NCBI GenBank assembly: GCA_028871345.1
Contig: JAGWNK010000023.1
Span: 1-60,592, forward strand
From: Alphaproteobacteria bacterium
Lineage (GTDB): Bacteria > Pseudomonadota > Alphaproteobacteria > Micropepsales > Micropepsaceae
Reading direction: 5' to 3'
DNA: 60,592 nucleotides
Positions 19,690 through 28,127 of this stretch are shown here, piece after piece. Within the stretch, counting starts at the first letter, position 1. Each line of letters starts with the position of its first letter. The notes beneath the pieces were generated by a model. That model searched no databases, was not told where the DNA came from, and saw only the letters and a list, made by a program, of their open reading frames with translations. Position numbers and translations under genes: made by a program.

Positions 19690-21363
19690 ATGCAAAACGT
19701 CGATGCGCAACAGAGCGGCGAGGCGGATGACGTGCCCAGTCTCGAAGGCGCGAGCTTCTCGCGCACGACCCTGTCGAGAGCGCTGAACGATCTTCTGATC
19801 TCCGGGGGCGACAGCCGCCTGGAGCTGGACCCCGCCACGCTTTCGAATGTCTATGGCTGCCAGCCGTTCCCGCGCAGCGACGCGCTGGCGTTTTCGTCGT
19901 CCACCGCGACCTCCATCTCCGAACGGGCCTATCGCCGCGTGCAGTGCGCGCACGAGGCGCTGATCGAAGACAGCAGAACGCAAGGCTGGCCCGAGGCCTT
20001 CGACCGCCAGGTCGAAGGCCTGCGCCGCGCGCTCGAAACCTGCTTCGAACTGGACGGCAGCGCCATCGTCCTGTCGCCGTCGGGCACGGATTCCCAGCTC
20101 CACACCCTGTTCCTGGCACGCCAGATCCTCGGCGGTCCCGTGACCACCGTGATCGTCGGCGCCGACCAGACGGGAAGCGGCACCGCCTTCACCTGCAGGG
20201 GACAGCATTTCTCGGCGCGAACGGCGCTCGGAACCGCCGTCGCGAAGGGCGCGCCCATCGAGGAGCTGGCGGGGGACAGCATCGCGATCGCGCTGTTGAC
20301 GCCCGAGGGGACGGTCCGCACCGCCGACGAAGTGGATGGCGCCGTGATCGGTGCCGTCGCCGGGCAAGTCGGGGCGGGCCGCAAGGTCGTCCTGCACGCC
20401 ATGGAATCCTCCAAGCTCGGCTTGCGCGCGCCCTCCGACGAATGCCTGAAAGGCATCGCGCGGACGTGGCCCGGGGCCGTGCAGATCATGATCGACGCCT
20501 GCCAGATGCGCATCAGCCGTCCGCGCATCCGCCAGTACCTGGCGCAGGGCTACATCGTGCTGGTGACCGGATCGAAGTTCTTCACCGGGCCCCCCTTCTG
20601 CGGCGCATCGCTGGTGCCGGCATCGCTCGCCGCGCGACTGGCTGCGATGAAGCCGGCGGCGGGCGGCCTTGCCGGCTATGCCACGCGCTGGGATTTCCCG
20701 GCGGCGTGGCGCGGCATCCGCTCCGGCTTCGCGGCGCCCGCCAATATCGGGCAATGGCTGCGCTGGACCGCGGCGCTCGAGGAAATGCGCGCCTATTACG
20801 CCGTGCCGCCGGATTTCCGGCGATCGCTCCTGGTCCGCCTGGAAGAGACGATCGGGCGTGTCAGGGCGTCGTCGGCGATCCTCGAACCCTTCGTGCTGCC
20901 GCCCCAGCCGCGCGCCGACGCGGCGCTCGACGAGGAACTGACGGTGCGCACCGTCTTCCCGTTCCTCGTGAAGCATCAAGAAGGCCATCTGGGGTACGAC
21001 GACGCGGTCCTCGTCTATCGCGCCCTCAACCGCGATCTGTCGGGCGCGCTGCCCGGCCACGAAACTCCGGACACGCTGCAGATCGCCGCCGCTCTGTGTC
21101 ATATCGGCCAGCCGGTGAAGCTGCCGGCGGGCCAGGACGGCCCGAAGGCGGTCCTGCGCCTCTGCGTCGGCGCGCGTACGGTGTCGGAAGCCTGGTCGTC
21201 CGAGCCGGGCGAGGCGGAACGCAACATCGCCGCGATCGCCGGACAACTGTCCACCATCGCGGCCAAGCTGGAGATCATCATGCGCCACTTCGATGCGGTG
21301 CGCCGCGTCCTGGAACAGCCGGTTACCGCAACGCCGCCCGGCCTGCTGCGGAGGACCGCGTGA
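19690..21363 (+). CDS. Uncharacterised fold-type I PLP-dependent enzyme
   Basis: A 557-residue protein with no signal peptide. The layout matches fold-type I (class V aminotransferase/desulfurase-like) PLP enzymes: a phosphate/ring-binding region SPSGTDSQLHTLFLAR (about 129-144), an Asp-x-x-Gln pair in IMIDACQ (D269, Q272) and a Schiff-base lysine candidate K296 in VTGSKFFTGPPFCG. The C-terminal third (about 400-557) does not match a domain I recognise. It is longer than usual class V enzymes (about 400). Its stop overlaps the start of an ATP-grasp gene (TGATG), so the two act together. The reaction is not known; amino-group chemistry on an amino acid to be ligated by the partner is a reasonable inference. 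Confidence 0.75.
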   Translation: MQNVDAQQSGEADDVPSLEGASFSRTTLSRALNDLLISGGDSRLELDPATLSNVYGCQPFPRSDALAFSSSTATSISERAYRRVQCAHEALIEDSRTQGWPEAFDRQVEGLRRALETCFELDGSAIVLSPSGTDSQLHTLFLARQILGGPVTTVIVGADQTGSGTAFTCRGQHFSARTALGTAVAKGAPIEELAGDSIAIALLTPEGTVRTADEVDGAVIGAVAGQVGAGRKVVLHAMESSKLGLRAPSDECLKGIARTWPGAVQIMIDACQMRISRPRIRQYLAQGYIVLVTGSKFFTGPPFCGASLVPASLAARLAAMKPAAGGLAGYATRWDFPAAWRGIRSGFAAPANIGQWLRWTAALEEMRAYYAVPPDFRRSLLVRLEETIGRVRASSAILEPFVLPPQPRADAALDEELTVRTVFPFLVKHQEGHLGYDDAVLVYRALNRDLSGALPGHETPDTLQIAAALCHIGQPVKLPAGQDGPKAVLRLCVGARTVSEAWSSEPGEAERNIAAIAGQLSTIAAKLEIIMRHFDAVRRVLEQPVTATPPGLLRRTA

Positions 21364-22589
21364 TGGCCGACAACGCGGCATCTGCCTATTGCGCCGACCG
21401 CATCGGGGTCGCCCGCCTCGCCAAGATGGCGTTCGACGGCATCGATCTGCGTCCACTGTGGCACGAACTGATGGACAAGGCGACGGACGATCCCCAGGGC
21501 GCGGGCATGGGGATGGACCTTTCGATCATCGCGCAGCTTCTGGGCGACCAGGAAACGGGCCTCGCCATCCAGCGGGACGTCCTGGCGTACCAGCGGCTCT
21601 ATCGCTCGCCCTGCCGGACGCCGTCGCCGCGCCTGCGCGTCCTGGCGCTGGCGGCGGAAATGGACATCGGCGGCAACACGCCGATCGAGTTCCTGCTGGA
21701 GGATTCGGACGTCGAACTGACGACGTTGTACGTCGTCCCGGGCAAGCCCTGGCCGAGCCCGCTTCCGCCGCACGATATCGCCGTCGTGGTCGCGCCCGAC
21801 GACGACCGCGCCCATGGCGCCCTGGCCGAGATCGAACAGCGCATTTCCGGCTGGCCGACCGTCATGCTCAATCCGCCGGACCGCGTCCGCAAACTCGACC
21901 GCGACCGGCTCTTCCAAGCGCTCGACGGCGTGCGCGGCCTGGTGATCCCGGAAACGGTGCGCCTGTCGCGCCCAGAACTGACGCTACTCGGCGAAACCGG
22001 CGCGTGCGCCACGGATACTCCGGGCTTCCCGCTGATCGTGCGCCCCATCGGCTCGCATGCCGGGCGCGGCTTGTGCAAGGTGAACGCGGCGTCCGAGCTT
22101 CTGCCCTATCTGCGGCTGCGTCAGGAGGACGAATTCTTCCTGTCGCCCTTCATCGATTACGCCGGCGCGGACGGTCAGTTCCGCAAGTACCGCATCTGCT
22201 GCATCGGCGGGCTCTGGTTCGCCTGCCACATGGCGATCTCGGAGCAGTGGAAGATCTGGTACCTGAACGCCGACATGACCTTGAGCGCGGCGAAGCGGGC
22301 GGAGGAGGCGCACTTCATGGCGACCTTCGACGAGGCCTTCGCCAGGCGTCACAAAGCGGCGCTCGACGGCATCCAGGCGCGCATGGGGCTCGACTATTTC
22401 ATGGTCGATTGCGCGGAGACCAAGAGCGGCGAGCTTCTGGTCTTCGAAGCCGACAACACGGCGATCATCCACAACATGGATCCGCCAACGCAGTTTCCCT
22501 ACAAGGGCCCGCAGATGCGCAAGATCTTCGAGGCATTCGCCGCGATGCTGTACCGGCGGGTGGGCAAGCCCTGCACGTTGGCGGCGTGA
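21363..22589 (+). CDS. ATP-grasp ligase with N-terminal helical region
   Basis: A 408-residue protein. Residues 30-85 resemble a single TPR-like helical repeat (LLGDQETGLAIQRDVLAYQ), 90-190 form an alpha/beta pre-ATP-grasp region, and 200-400 is an ATP-grasp domain: FPLIVRPIGSHAGRG (222-236) contains the lysine-replaced nucleotide loop, and LVFEADNTAIIH (359-370) supplies the metal-binding Glu/Asp/Asn. ATP-grasp enzymes join a carboxylate to an amine or thiol through an acyl phosphate. It is translationally coupled to the PLP enzyme upstream and ends 33 bases before a convergent lipoprotein gene. Product unknown; a small peptide-like metabolite is inferred. Confidence 0.78.
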   Translation: MADNAASAYCADRIGVARLAKMAFDGIDLRPLWHELMDKATDDPQGAGMGMDLSIIAQLLGDQETGLAIQRDVLAYQRLYRSPCRTPSPRLRVLALAAEMDIGGNTPIEFLLEDSDVELTTLYVVPGKPWPSPLPPHDIAVVVAPDDDRAHGALAEIEQRISGWPTVMLNPPDRVRKLDRDRLFQALDGVRGLVIPETVRLSRPELTLLGETGACATDTPGFPLIVRPIGSHAGRGLCKVNAASELLPYLRLRQEDEFFLSPFIDYAGADGQFRKYRICCIGGLWFACHMAISEQWKIWYLNADMTLSAAKRAEEAHFMATFDEAFARRHKAALDGIQARMGLDYFMVDCAETKSGELLVFEADNTAIIHNMDPPTQFPYKGPQMRKIFEAFAAMLYRRVGKPCTLAA

Positions 22590-22622
22590 GCTTGCTCTGC
22601 GGCGTGCCCTCGATGATACGCG

Positions 22623-23189
22623 TTACGGCGACGACGGATTGCCGATGTTTTTCTCGATGTTCTGGATCGGCCCCAAGGGCTGCGACGAATCGTTGAGATT
22701 GGACTGCTGGCGCGTCGAGATCACCTTGTAGACCACACGGTCGTTCTGGACCAACAGCACGATCTCCGCCGCCCAGGCAAGATCGAGCGTGTTGCGCTCG
22801 ATGCCGAGCAGGTCGGGCACCACGCCGCCGTTGCGCTGCTTGCTCGCGTTCTGGAAGCGGTAGACATAGCCCGAGCAGCCGTTTTCGGCGGCGATGCAAG
22901 CCTGCACCGGCTTGGGGACGAGATTGAAGGTCACCGCATCGGTGGGCATGAAGCGCTGCACGATTCCCGTATAGGACAGGATCTCGGTATTGGGCGTCGT
23001 CATCGGGTCGAAACCCAGAGCGGCGAGCTGCTCCGCCTTGGTGGTGCCGGGGCTGATCTCGCCATAGGCCGACATCAGCTGGTCGTAAGTCTCGAATTTG
23101 GCCGTATCGATGTTCGACTCATGCGGCAGCACGCCGCCGCAGCCGGCCAGCATCAAGGCAAGCACTCCACAAGCAATCCGATCGCGCAT
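22623..23189 (-). CDS. Lipoprotein of unknown function
   Basis: A 188-residue exported protein: short basic N-terminus, hydrophobic segment and lipobox LAGC with Cys17. The mature part contains two further cysteines (QACIAAENGC) and ends in a Ser/Pro tail. Weak resemblance to SmpA/OmlA-type small lipoproteins is suggested by the TTKAEQLAALGFDP stretch, where such proteins have a start-motif followed by a short helix, but I would not assign it. It is convergent with the ATP-grasp gene. The ATG at 23189 is chosen because it gives a complete lipoprotein signal. Confidence 0.75.
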   Translation of the reverse strand: MRDRIACGVLALMLAGCGGVLPHESNIDTAKFETYDQLMSAYGEISPGTTKAEQLAALGFDPMTTPNTEILSYTGIVQRFMPTDAVTFNLVPKPVQACIAAENGCSGYVYRFQNASKQRNGGVVPDLLGIERNTLDLAWAAEIVLLVQNDRVVYKVISTRQQSNLNDSSQPLGPIQNIEKNIGNPSSP

Positions 23190-23417
23190 GGTTTTGTCCC
23201 CTGCACACAGGCTATCGCGCGCCGCCGGCGACCGCAAATGGCGCAGTGCAGCAAGACGGCAAGGGAAACTATTTCCGTGACCCGGCGGCCTTCCCAAGGC
23301 GCGACGGGCACGAATCGGATTATGCCGTCTGTCACGGGACTTGCCGCGACCTTATGCGGTTGGACCACCGGGTGCGGCTCTGGCAGGAGACCGCCTCGAA
23401 GCCGTGGGTGATCGCAC

Positions 23418-24056
23418 ATGTTCAGCTGGTTTCACATCCTGATGCCGCAGGAAGACCGCTTCTTCGACTATTTCAACGGGCATGCCTTAACCATCGTGGA
23501 AGGCTCCAAGGCGCTGGGCGCCCTGCTGCACGGCGGCGGCGCGCAAGCCAGCCAGAAGGTGATGGACCTCGAGGCCGAGGCCGACACCATCACCCAGGAC
23601 GTGCTGACGCTGACGCGACGCTCCTTCATCACGCCCTTCGACCGCAGCGACATCAAGGCGCTGATCACCACGCTCGACGACGCCATCGACCAGATGAAGA
23701 AGACGGCCAAGACCATCAAGCTCTATGAAGTGGAAGCATTCGAGCCGCAGATGGCGGCGATGGGCGACGTCATCATCCAGACCGCCAGGCTCACCGCCGA
23801 CGCCGTGGGGCTGCTGAAATCGCTGCGGCGCGAGGCCCATCGCGTCAACGGCATCACCGAATGCATCATCAAGCTGGAGGAGAGCGCCGACGACCTCAAC
23901 AACCACGGCATCAAGGCGCTCTACCTGAAGCACAAGAACAACAACGCGATGGACTACATCGTCGGCGCCGAGATCTACAACCACCTCGAACGCGTCATGG
24001 ACCGCTTCGAAGACGTGGCGAACGGCATCAGCGGCCTCGCCATCGAACAGTCCTAG
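23418..24056 (+). CDS. DUF47/PhoU-like phosphate transport accessory protein
   Basis: A 212-residue all-helical cytoplasmic protein of the DUF47 (PhoU-related) family, normally encoded just before a Pit-type phosphate carrier, as here. Such proteins modulate low-affinity phosphate uptake, probably through bound metal clusters; conserved acidic helices such as EAEADTITQDV and the ERVMDRFEDVANGI end are visible. The gene ends 11 bases before the pit GTG start, so the two are co-transcribed. Confidence 0.93.
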   Translation: MFSWFHILMPQEDRFFDYFNGHALTIVEGSKALGALLHGGGAQASQKVMDLEAEADTITQDVLTLTRRSFITPFDRSDIKALITTLDDAIDQMKKTAKTIKLYEVEAFEPQMAAMGDVIIQTARLTADAVGLLKSLRREAHRVNGITECIIKLEESADDLNNHGIKALYLKHKNNNAMDYIVGAEIYNHLERVMDRFEDVANGISGLAIEQS

Positions 24057-24067
24057 CGGAGCGGCTG

Positions 24068-25057
24068 GTGACCGAACCGCTTCTCATCGGACTGGTGGCG
24101 ACCGCGCTGCTGTTCGACTTCCTGAACGGCCTGCACGACGCCGCAAATTCGATCGCCACGATCGTCTCCACCCGGGTACTGGCGCCGCGCTACGCGGTGT
24201 TCTGGGCGGCGTTCTTCAACTTCGTCGCCTTCCTGGTGTTCGGCCTGCATGTGGCCAGGACGATCGGCACCGGCATCGTGCTGCCTGCTGTCATCACCGA
24301 TCAGGTCATTTTCGGGGCGCTGATCGGCGCCATCGCCTGGAATATCATCACCTGGCTGGCCGGCATCCCGTCGTCGAGCTCCCACGCCCTGATCGGCGGC
24401 CTGGTCGGCGCCGGCGTCGCCCATGCCGGCTGGAACGTCATCATGTGGAACGGTCTGGGCAAGACGATCGGCGCCATCTTCCTGTCGCCGGCCCTGGGGC
24501 TCGTCCTCGCCCTGGTACTGGTGCTCGTCGTGTCCTGGATCGTGGTGCGCCAGACGCCGAGCCGCGTCGATTCCGTGTTCCGGAAGGTACAGTTCATTTC
24601 CGCTTCCGCCTATTCGCTCGGCCATGGCGGCAACGACGCCCAGAAGACCATGGGCATCATCGCGGCGCTGCTGTTCGCCCATGGCGCCCTCAAGGGCAGC
24701 TTCTACGTGCCGTTCTGGGTGGTCTTGAGCTGTCAGACGGCAATGGCCCTGGGAACCCTCTGCGGCGGCTGGCGTATTGTGAAGACCATGGGCTCACGCA
24801 TCACGCACCTGTCGCCGTTCCAGGGGGTCTGCGCCGAAACCGCGGGCTCTATCACGTTGTTTCTGGCCACCGGGCTGGGCATCCCGGTGTCGACCACCCA
24901 CACCATCACCGGCGCCATCGTCGGCGTGGGCGCCGCCAAGCGGGCCTCGGCCGTGCGCTGGAACGTGGCGAAAGATATTGTTATTGCCTGGTTTATTACC
25001 ATGCCTGCCGCAGGCGCGATTGGCGCCTTCGCCTATTTCCTGTATGGGCTGACCTGA
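24068..25057 (+). CDS. pit: Low-affinity inorganic phosphate transporter (Pit family)
   Basis: A 329-residue inner-membrane carrier with about ten hydrophobic segments. The two inverted family signatures are present: FLNGLHDAANSIATIVSTR near the N-terminus and the later SLGHGGNDAQKTMGI. PiT proteins import phosphate (as metal-phosphate) with protons. The start is GTG at 24068 with GGAG six bases upstream; longer frames belong to the upstream gene in another frame. Its stop overlaps the Nudix ATG by one base (TGATG). Confidence 0.95.
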   Translation: MTEPLLIGLVATALLFDFLNGLHDAANSIATIVSTRVLAPRYAVFWAAFFNFVAFLVFGLHVARTIGTGIVLPAVITDQVIFGALIGAIAWNIITWLAGIPSSSSHALIGGLVGAGVAHAGWNVIMWNGLGKTIGAIFLSPALGLVLALVLVLVVSWIVVRQTPSRVDSVFRKVQFISASAYSLGHGGNDAQKTMGIIAALLFAHGALKGSFYVPFWVVLSCQTAMALGTLCGGWRIVKTMGSRITHLSPFQGVCAETAGSITLFLATGLGIPVSTTHTITGAIVGVGAAKRASAVRWNVAKDIVIAWFITMPAAGAIGAFAYFLYGLT

Positions 25058-25527
25058 TGGGAACGACAGCAACGGTATCGCGCAAGGCGGCGGCGGCGCG
25101 GGGCACGGGCGTCCAGTACGGCGCGCTGCCCTATCGTATGGCCGACGACACGCTGGAGATTCTGCTCGTCACCTCGCGGCGCACCCATCGCTGGATCATC
25201 CCCAAGGGCTGGCCGATGCCGGGGCGCACGCCCGCCAGCTGCGCCGCGCGCGAGGCGCTCGAGGAAGCCGGCATCGCCGGCGACATCGGCGAAGTCGCCA
25301 TCGGCCGCTTCCGCTATGCCAAGCAGCTGAAGAGCGGGGTGGATCTGCCCTGCTGGGTCGAGGTCTTCCCGCTCAAGGTGACCAAGGTCCATGACGCCTG
25401 GCCGGAAAAGGACGCGCGCGAGCGGCGCTGGTGCACCGCTCAGGTCGCCGCCGCCATCGTCGACGAACCCCAGCTCAGGCTGCTGATCCTGAAATTCGAA
25501 CACAAGCTGAACGGACGCAAGCGGTAG
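25057..25527 (+). CDS. Nudix hydrolase
   Basis: A 156-residue Nudix enzyme of the diphosphoinositol/diadenosine-polyphosphate hydrolase-like group. The Nudix box spans G-W-P-M-P-G to E-E-A-G-I with the catalytic REALEEAGI; the Glu normally at box position 7 is Arg here (PGRTPASCAAREALEEAG), a substitution I associate with alphaproteobacterial homologues. Being coupled to pit and DUF47 suggests a link to phosphate or polyphosphate-type nucleotide turnover, which is inference. The gene ends at a hairpin shared with folB. Confidence 0.9.
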   Translation: MGTTATVSRKAAAARGTGVQYGALPYRMADDTLEILLVTSRRTHRWIIPKGWPMPGRTPASCAAREALEEAGIAGDIGEVAIGRFRYAKQLKSGVDLPCWVEVFPLKVTKVHDAWPEKDARERRWCTAQVAAAIVDEPQLRLLILKFEHKLNGRKR

Positions 25528-25534
25528 GGGCAAT

Positions 25535-25560
25535 TTCGCCTCCCCACAGGGGGAGGTGAA
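25535..25560. terminator. Hairpin between convergent Nudix and folB genes
   Basis: TTCGCCTCCCC and GGGGAGGTGAA form an 11-base stem (one G-T pair) around the loop ACAG. It lies between two convergent stops and probably ends transcription from both sides. The same CCTCCCC/GGGGAGG core recurs in the dispersed palindrome at about 27.94 kb, so it may be a domesticated repeat. Confidence 0.55.
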
Positions 25561-25570
25561 GGAAGTGGAA

Positions 25571-25963
25571 TCACGGCCTTCGCCGTTCGATCTCGACGCC
25601 GGCGGACTCGGCGCCGGGCAGGGCATGCAGCTTCTCGACGCGCACGCGCACGCGGCGCACGCGGGCGTCCTCGAAGCAGAGCTGGGCGATGCGCTCGGCC
25701 ATCACCTCGGCGAGGTTGATGTGGCCCTTGCCCACCAGGCCGCGGATCTTGCGCGTGATCGCCTCGTAATCCACCACCTGATCGAGGCGGTCCTCCAGCA
25801 CCACCGCATCCTCGACCGCCAGATCGACGTTGATGCGTACCGGCTGCAGATGGCCCTTCTCGTGGCCGTGAATGCCGATCTGGGCCAACAGCTCCAGATT
25901 GCGGATGAAGACGTGGCGGATGGCCTTGTCGACATCGGCGATTTTGAGCGGCTGGGCGGTCAT
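25571..25963 (-). CDS. folB: Dihydroneopterin aldolase family protein
   Basis: A 130-residue FolB-type protein of the tunnelling fold, which cleaves dihydroneopterin to 6-hydroxymethyldihydropterin in folate synthesis. Typical features are IRNLELLAQIGIHGHEKG near the start, VVDYEAITRKI, and the closing VRVRVEKLHALPGAESAGV. It starts three bases after the stop of the SDR gene and is co-transcribed with it, which supports a pterin role for that neighbour. Related family members act as dihydroneopterin triphosphate epimerases. Confidence 0.9.
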   Translation of the reverse strand: MTAQPLKIADVDKAIRHVFIRNLELLAQIGIHGHEKGHLQPVRINVDLAVEDAVVLEDRLDQVVDYEAITRKIRGLVGKGHINLAEVMAERIAQLCFEDARVRRVRVRVEKLHALPGAESAGVEIERRRP

Positions 25964-25965
25964 GG

Positions 25966-26724
25966 CTACTCCTTCACGCCGACATCGGGCGTCTGCCAGA
26001 TGAGATGCTGGCCGCCGTCCACCGCGATCATCTGGCCGGTGACGGCGGGCGCCTCCAACAGATAGCGCACCGCGTCGCAGACGTCCTGAGGCTCGGCGCC
26101 GCGGCCCAACGGCGTGGCTTCGCGCTGGCGGGCGAAATCGGCCGGGCTCTGGCGCGCATTGATGATGGTGGGGCCTGGCCCCACGGCATTGACGCGCACC
26201 TTGGGCGCCAGGGCCTGCGCCAGCGTCGTCGTCAGCCATTTGAGGCCCGCCTTGGACAGGCTGTAAGAGAAAAACTGCGGCGTCGGCTTCAGCACGCGCT
26301 GGTCGATGACGTTGACGACGGCGCCGTGGGCGTCGCGCGGCACCTGGCGGGCGAAGGCCTGCGCCAGGACGAAGGGGGCGCGCAGGTTGGTCTCCATGTG
26401 GGCGTCCCAGCTTTCGCGCGTGACGCTGTACCAGTCGTCGTTCTCGAACAGCGAGGCCGAGTTGACGAGGGCGGTGAGCGGCCCCAGTTCCGCCGCCGCG
26501 CGGCCGACAAGCGCCGCCGTCTCGCCTTCGCGCGACAGATCGGCTTTCAGCAGCGCCACCTTGACGCCGGCGGTCTGGGCGTCGGCGGCGGTGGCGCGCG
26601 CCTCCTTCTCGGAGGAATTGTAGTGCAGGGCGATCGCCCAGCCGTGGCGGGCGAGGTCAAGCGCGATGGCGCGCCCCAGCCGCTTGGCGGCCCCGGTGAT
26701 CAGCACGGTCTTGGCGTCGGTCAT
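25966..26724 (-). CDS. SDR oxidoreductase, pteridine reductase/FolM-like
   Basis: A 252-residue short-chain dehydrogenase/reductase. The cofactor motif ITGAAKRLGRAIA (with Arg in place of the common Gly spacing, as in pteridine reductases), HYNSSEKEA and the catalytic YSLSK are visible. FolM/PTR1 enzymes reduce dihydropterins or dihydrofolate, and the adjacent folB strengthens that reading. The ATG at 26724 follows a pyrimidine-rich leader with no obvious Shine-Dalgarno. It could instead be a general SDR. Confidence 0.8.
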   Translation of the reverse strand: MTDAKTVLITGAAKRLGRAIALDLARHGWAIALHYNSSEKEARATAADAQTAGVKVALLKADLSREGETAALVGRAAAELGPLTALVNSASLFENDDWYSVTRESWDAHMETNLRAPFVLAQAFARQVPRDAHGAVVNVIDQRVLKPTPQFFSYSLSKAGLKWLTTTLAQALAPKVRVNAVGPGPTIINARQSPADFARQREATPLGRGAEPQDVCDAVRYLLEAPAVTGQMIAVDGGQHLIWQTPDVGVKE

Positions 26725-26771
26725 GGGGGGAGAATAAATCAGTTTCTTCCCCGTTTGAACGAGTTGTTACC

Positions 26772-26878
26772 CGAGCGAGCGTAGCGGGACCCGGGACCCA
26801 ATTTGAAGTCTACGACCTTGTTGGGGTGGATCCCGGCTCCCGCCGCGCCTAAGCGCGGTTCGGCCGGAATGACAATTG
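26772..26878. repeat. Imperfect palindromic intergenic repeat
   Basis: Two arms are inverted copies: GCGGGACCCGGGACCCA (around 26782-26798) and TGGATCCCGGCTCCCGC (around 26827-26843), matching at about 15 of 17 positions, followed by a further short GC inverted repeat and GGAATGAC. This layout (flanked by CGAGCGTAGCG) is the kind of short dispersed palindrome common in alphaproteobacterial intergenic DNA. It lies between trpS and the SDR gene. Confidence 0.6.
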
Positions 26879-26895
26879 ATTTCCTGCGGGGAGAA

Positions 26896-27918
<1,023 letters not shown>

Positions 27919-27937
27919 GGGTAGAACCCGGGTGGTT

Positions 27938-28058
27938 TCCTCCCCCGTTTACGGGGAGGGGCCGAGCGCAGCGAGGCGGAGGGGGCGACGCAACCGCGTT
28001 TGCCCCCTTCGCCGCCTACGGTGGCACTCCCCCCGTAAACGGGGGGAGAAAGGAGATG
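27938..28058. repeat. About 120-base palindromic element (MITE-like)
   Basis: The element begins with a self-complementary arm CTCCCCCGTTTACGGGGAG and ends with a second, CTCCCCCCGTAAACGGGGG, which is the inverse of the first. Between them GGCGGAGGGGGC and GCCCCCTTCGCC also pair, so the whole element can fold into one long hairpin. There is no reading frame. It looks like a non-autonomous miniature element or a REP-like dispersed repeat between trpS and glnD. Confidence 0.65.
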
Positions 28059-28127
28059 GCGAGCGCGTTATGCCGTGAAGCGGCCTTGTCCGCAAGCAGC
28101 ACGGTCCGCAAGCAGCGGCGCCGGCGG

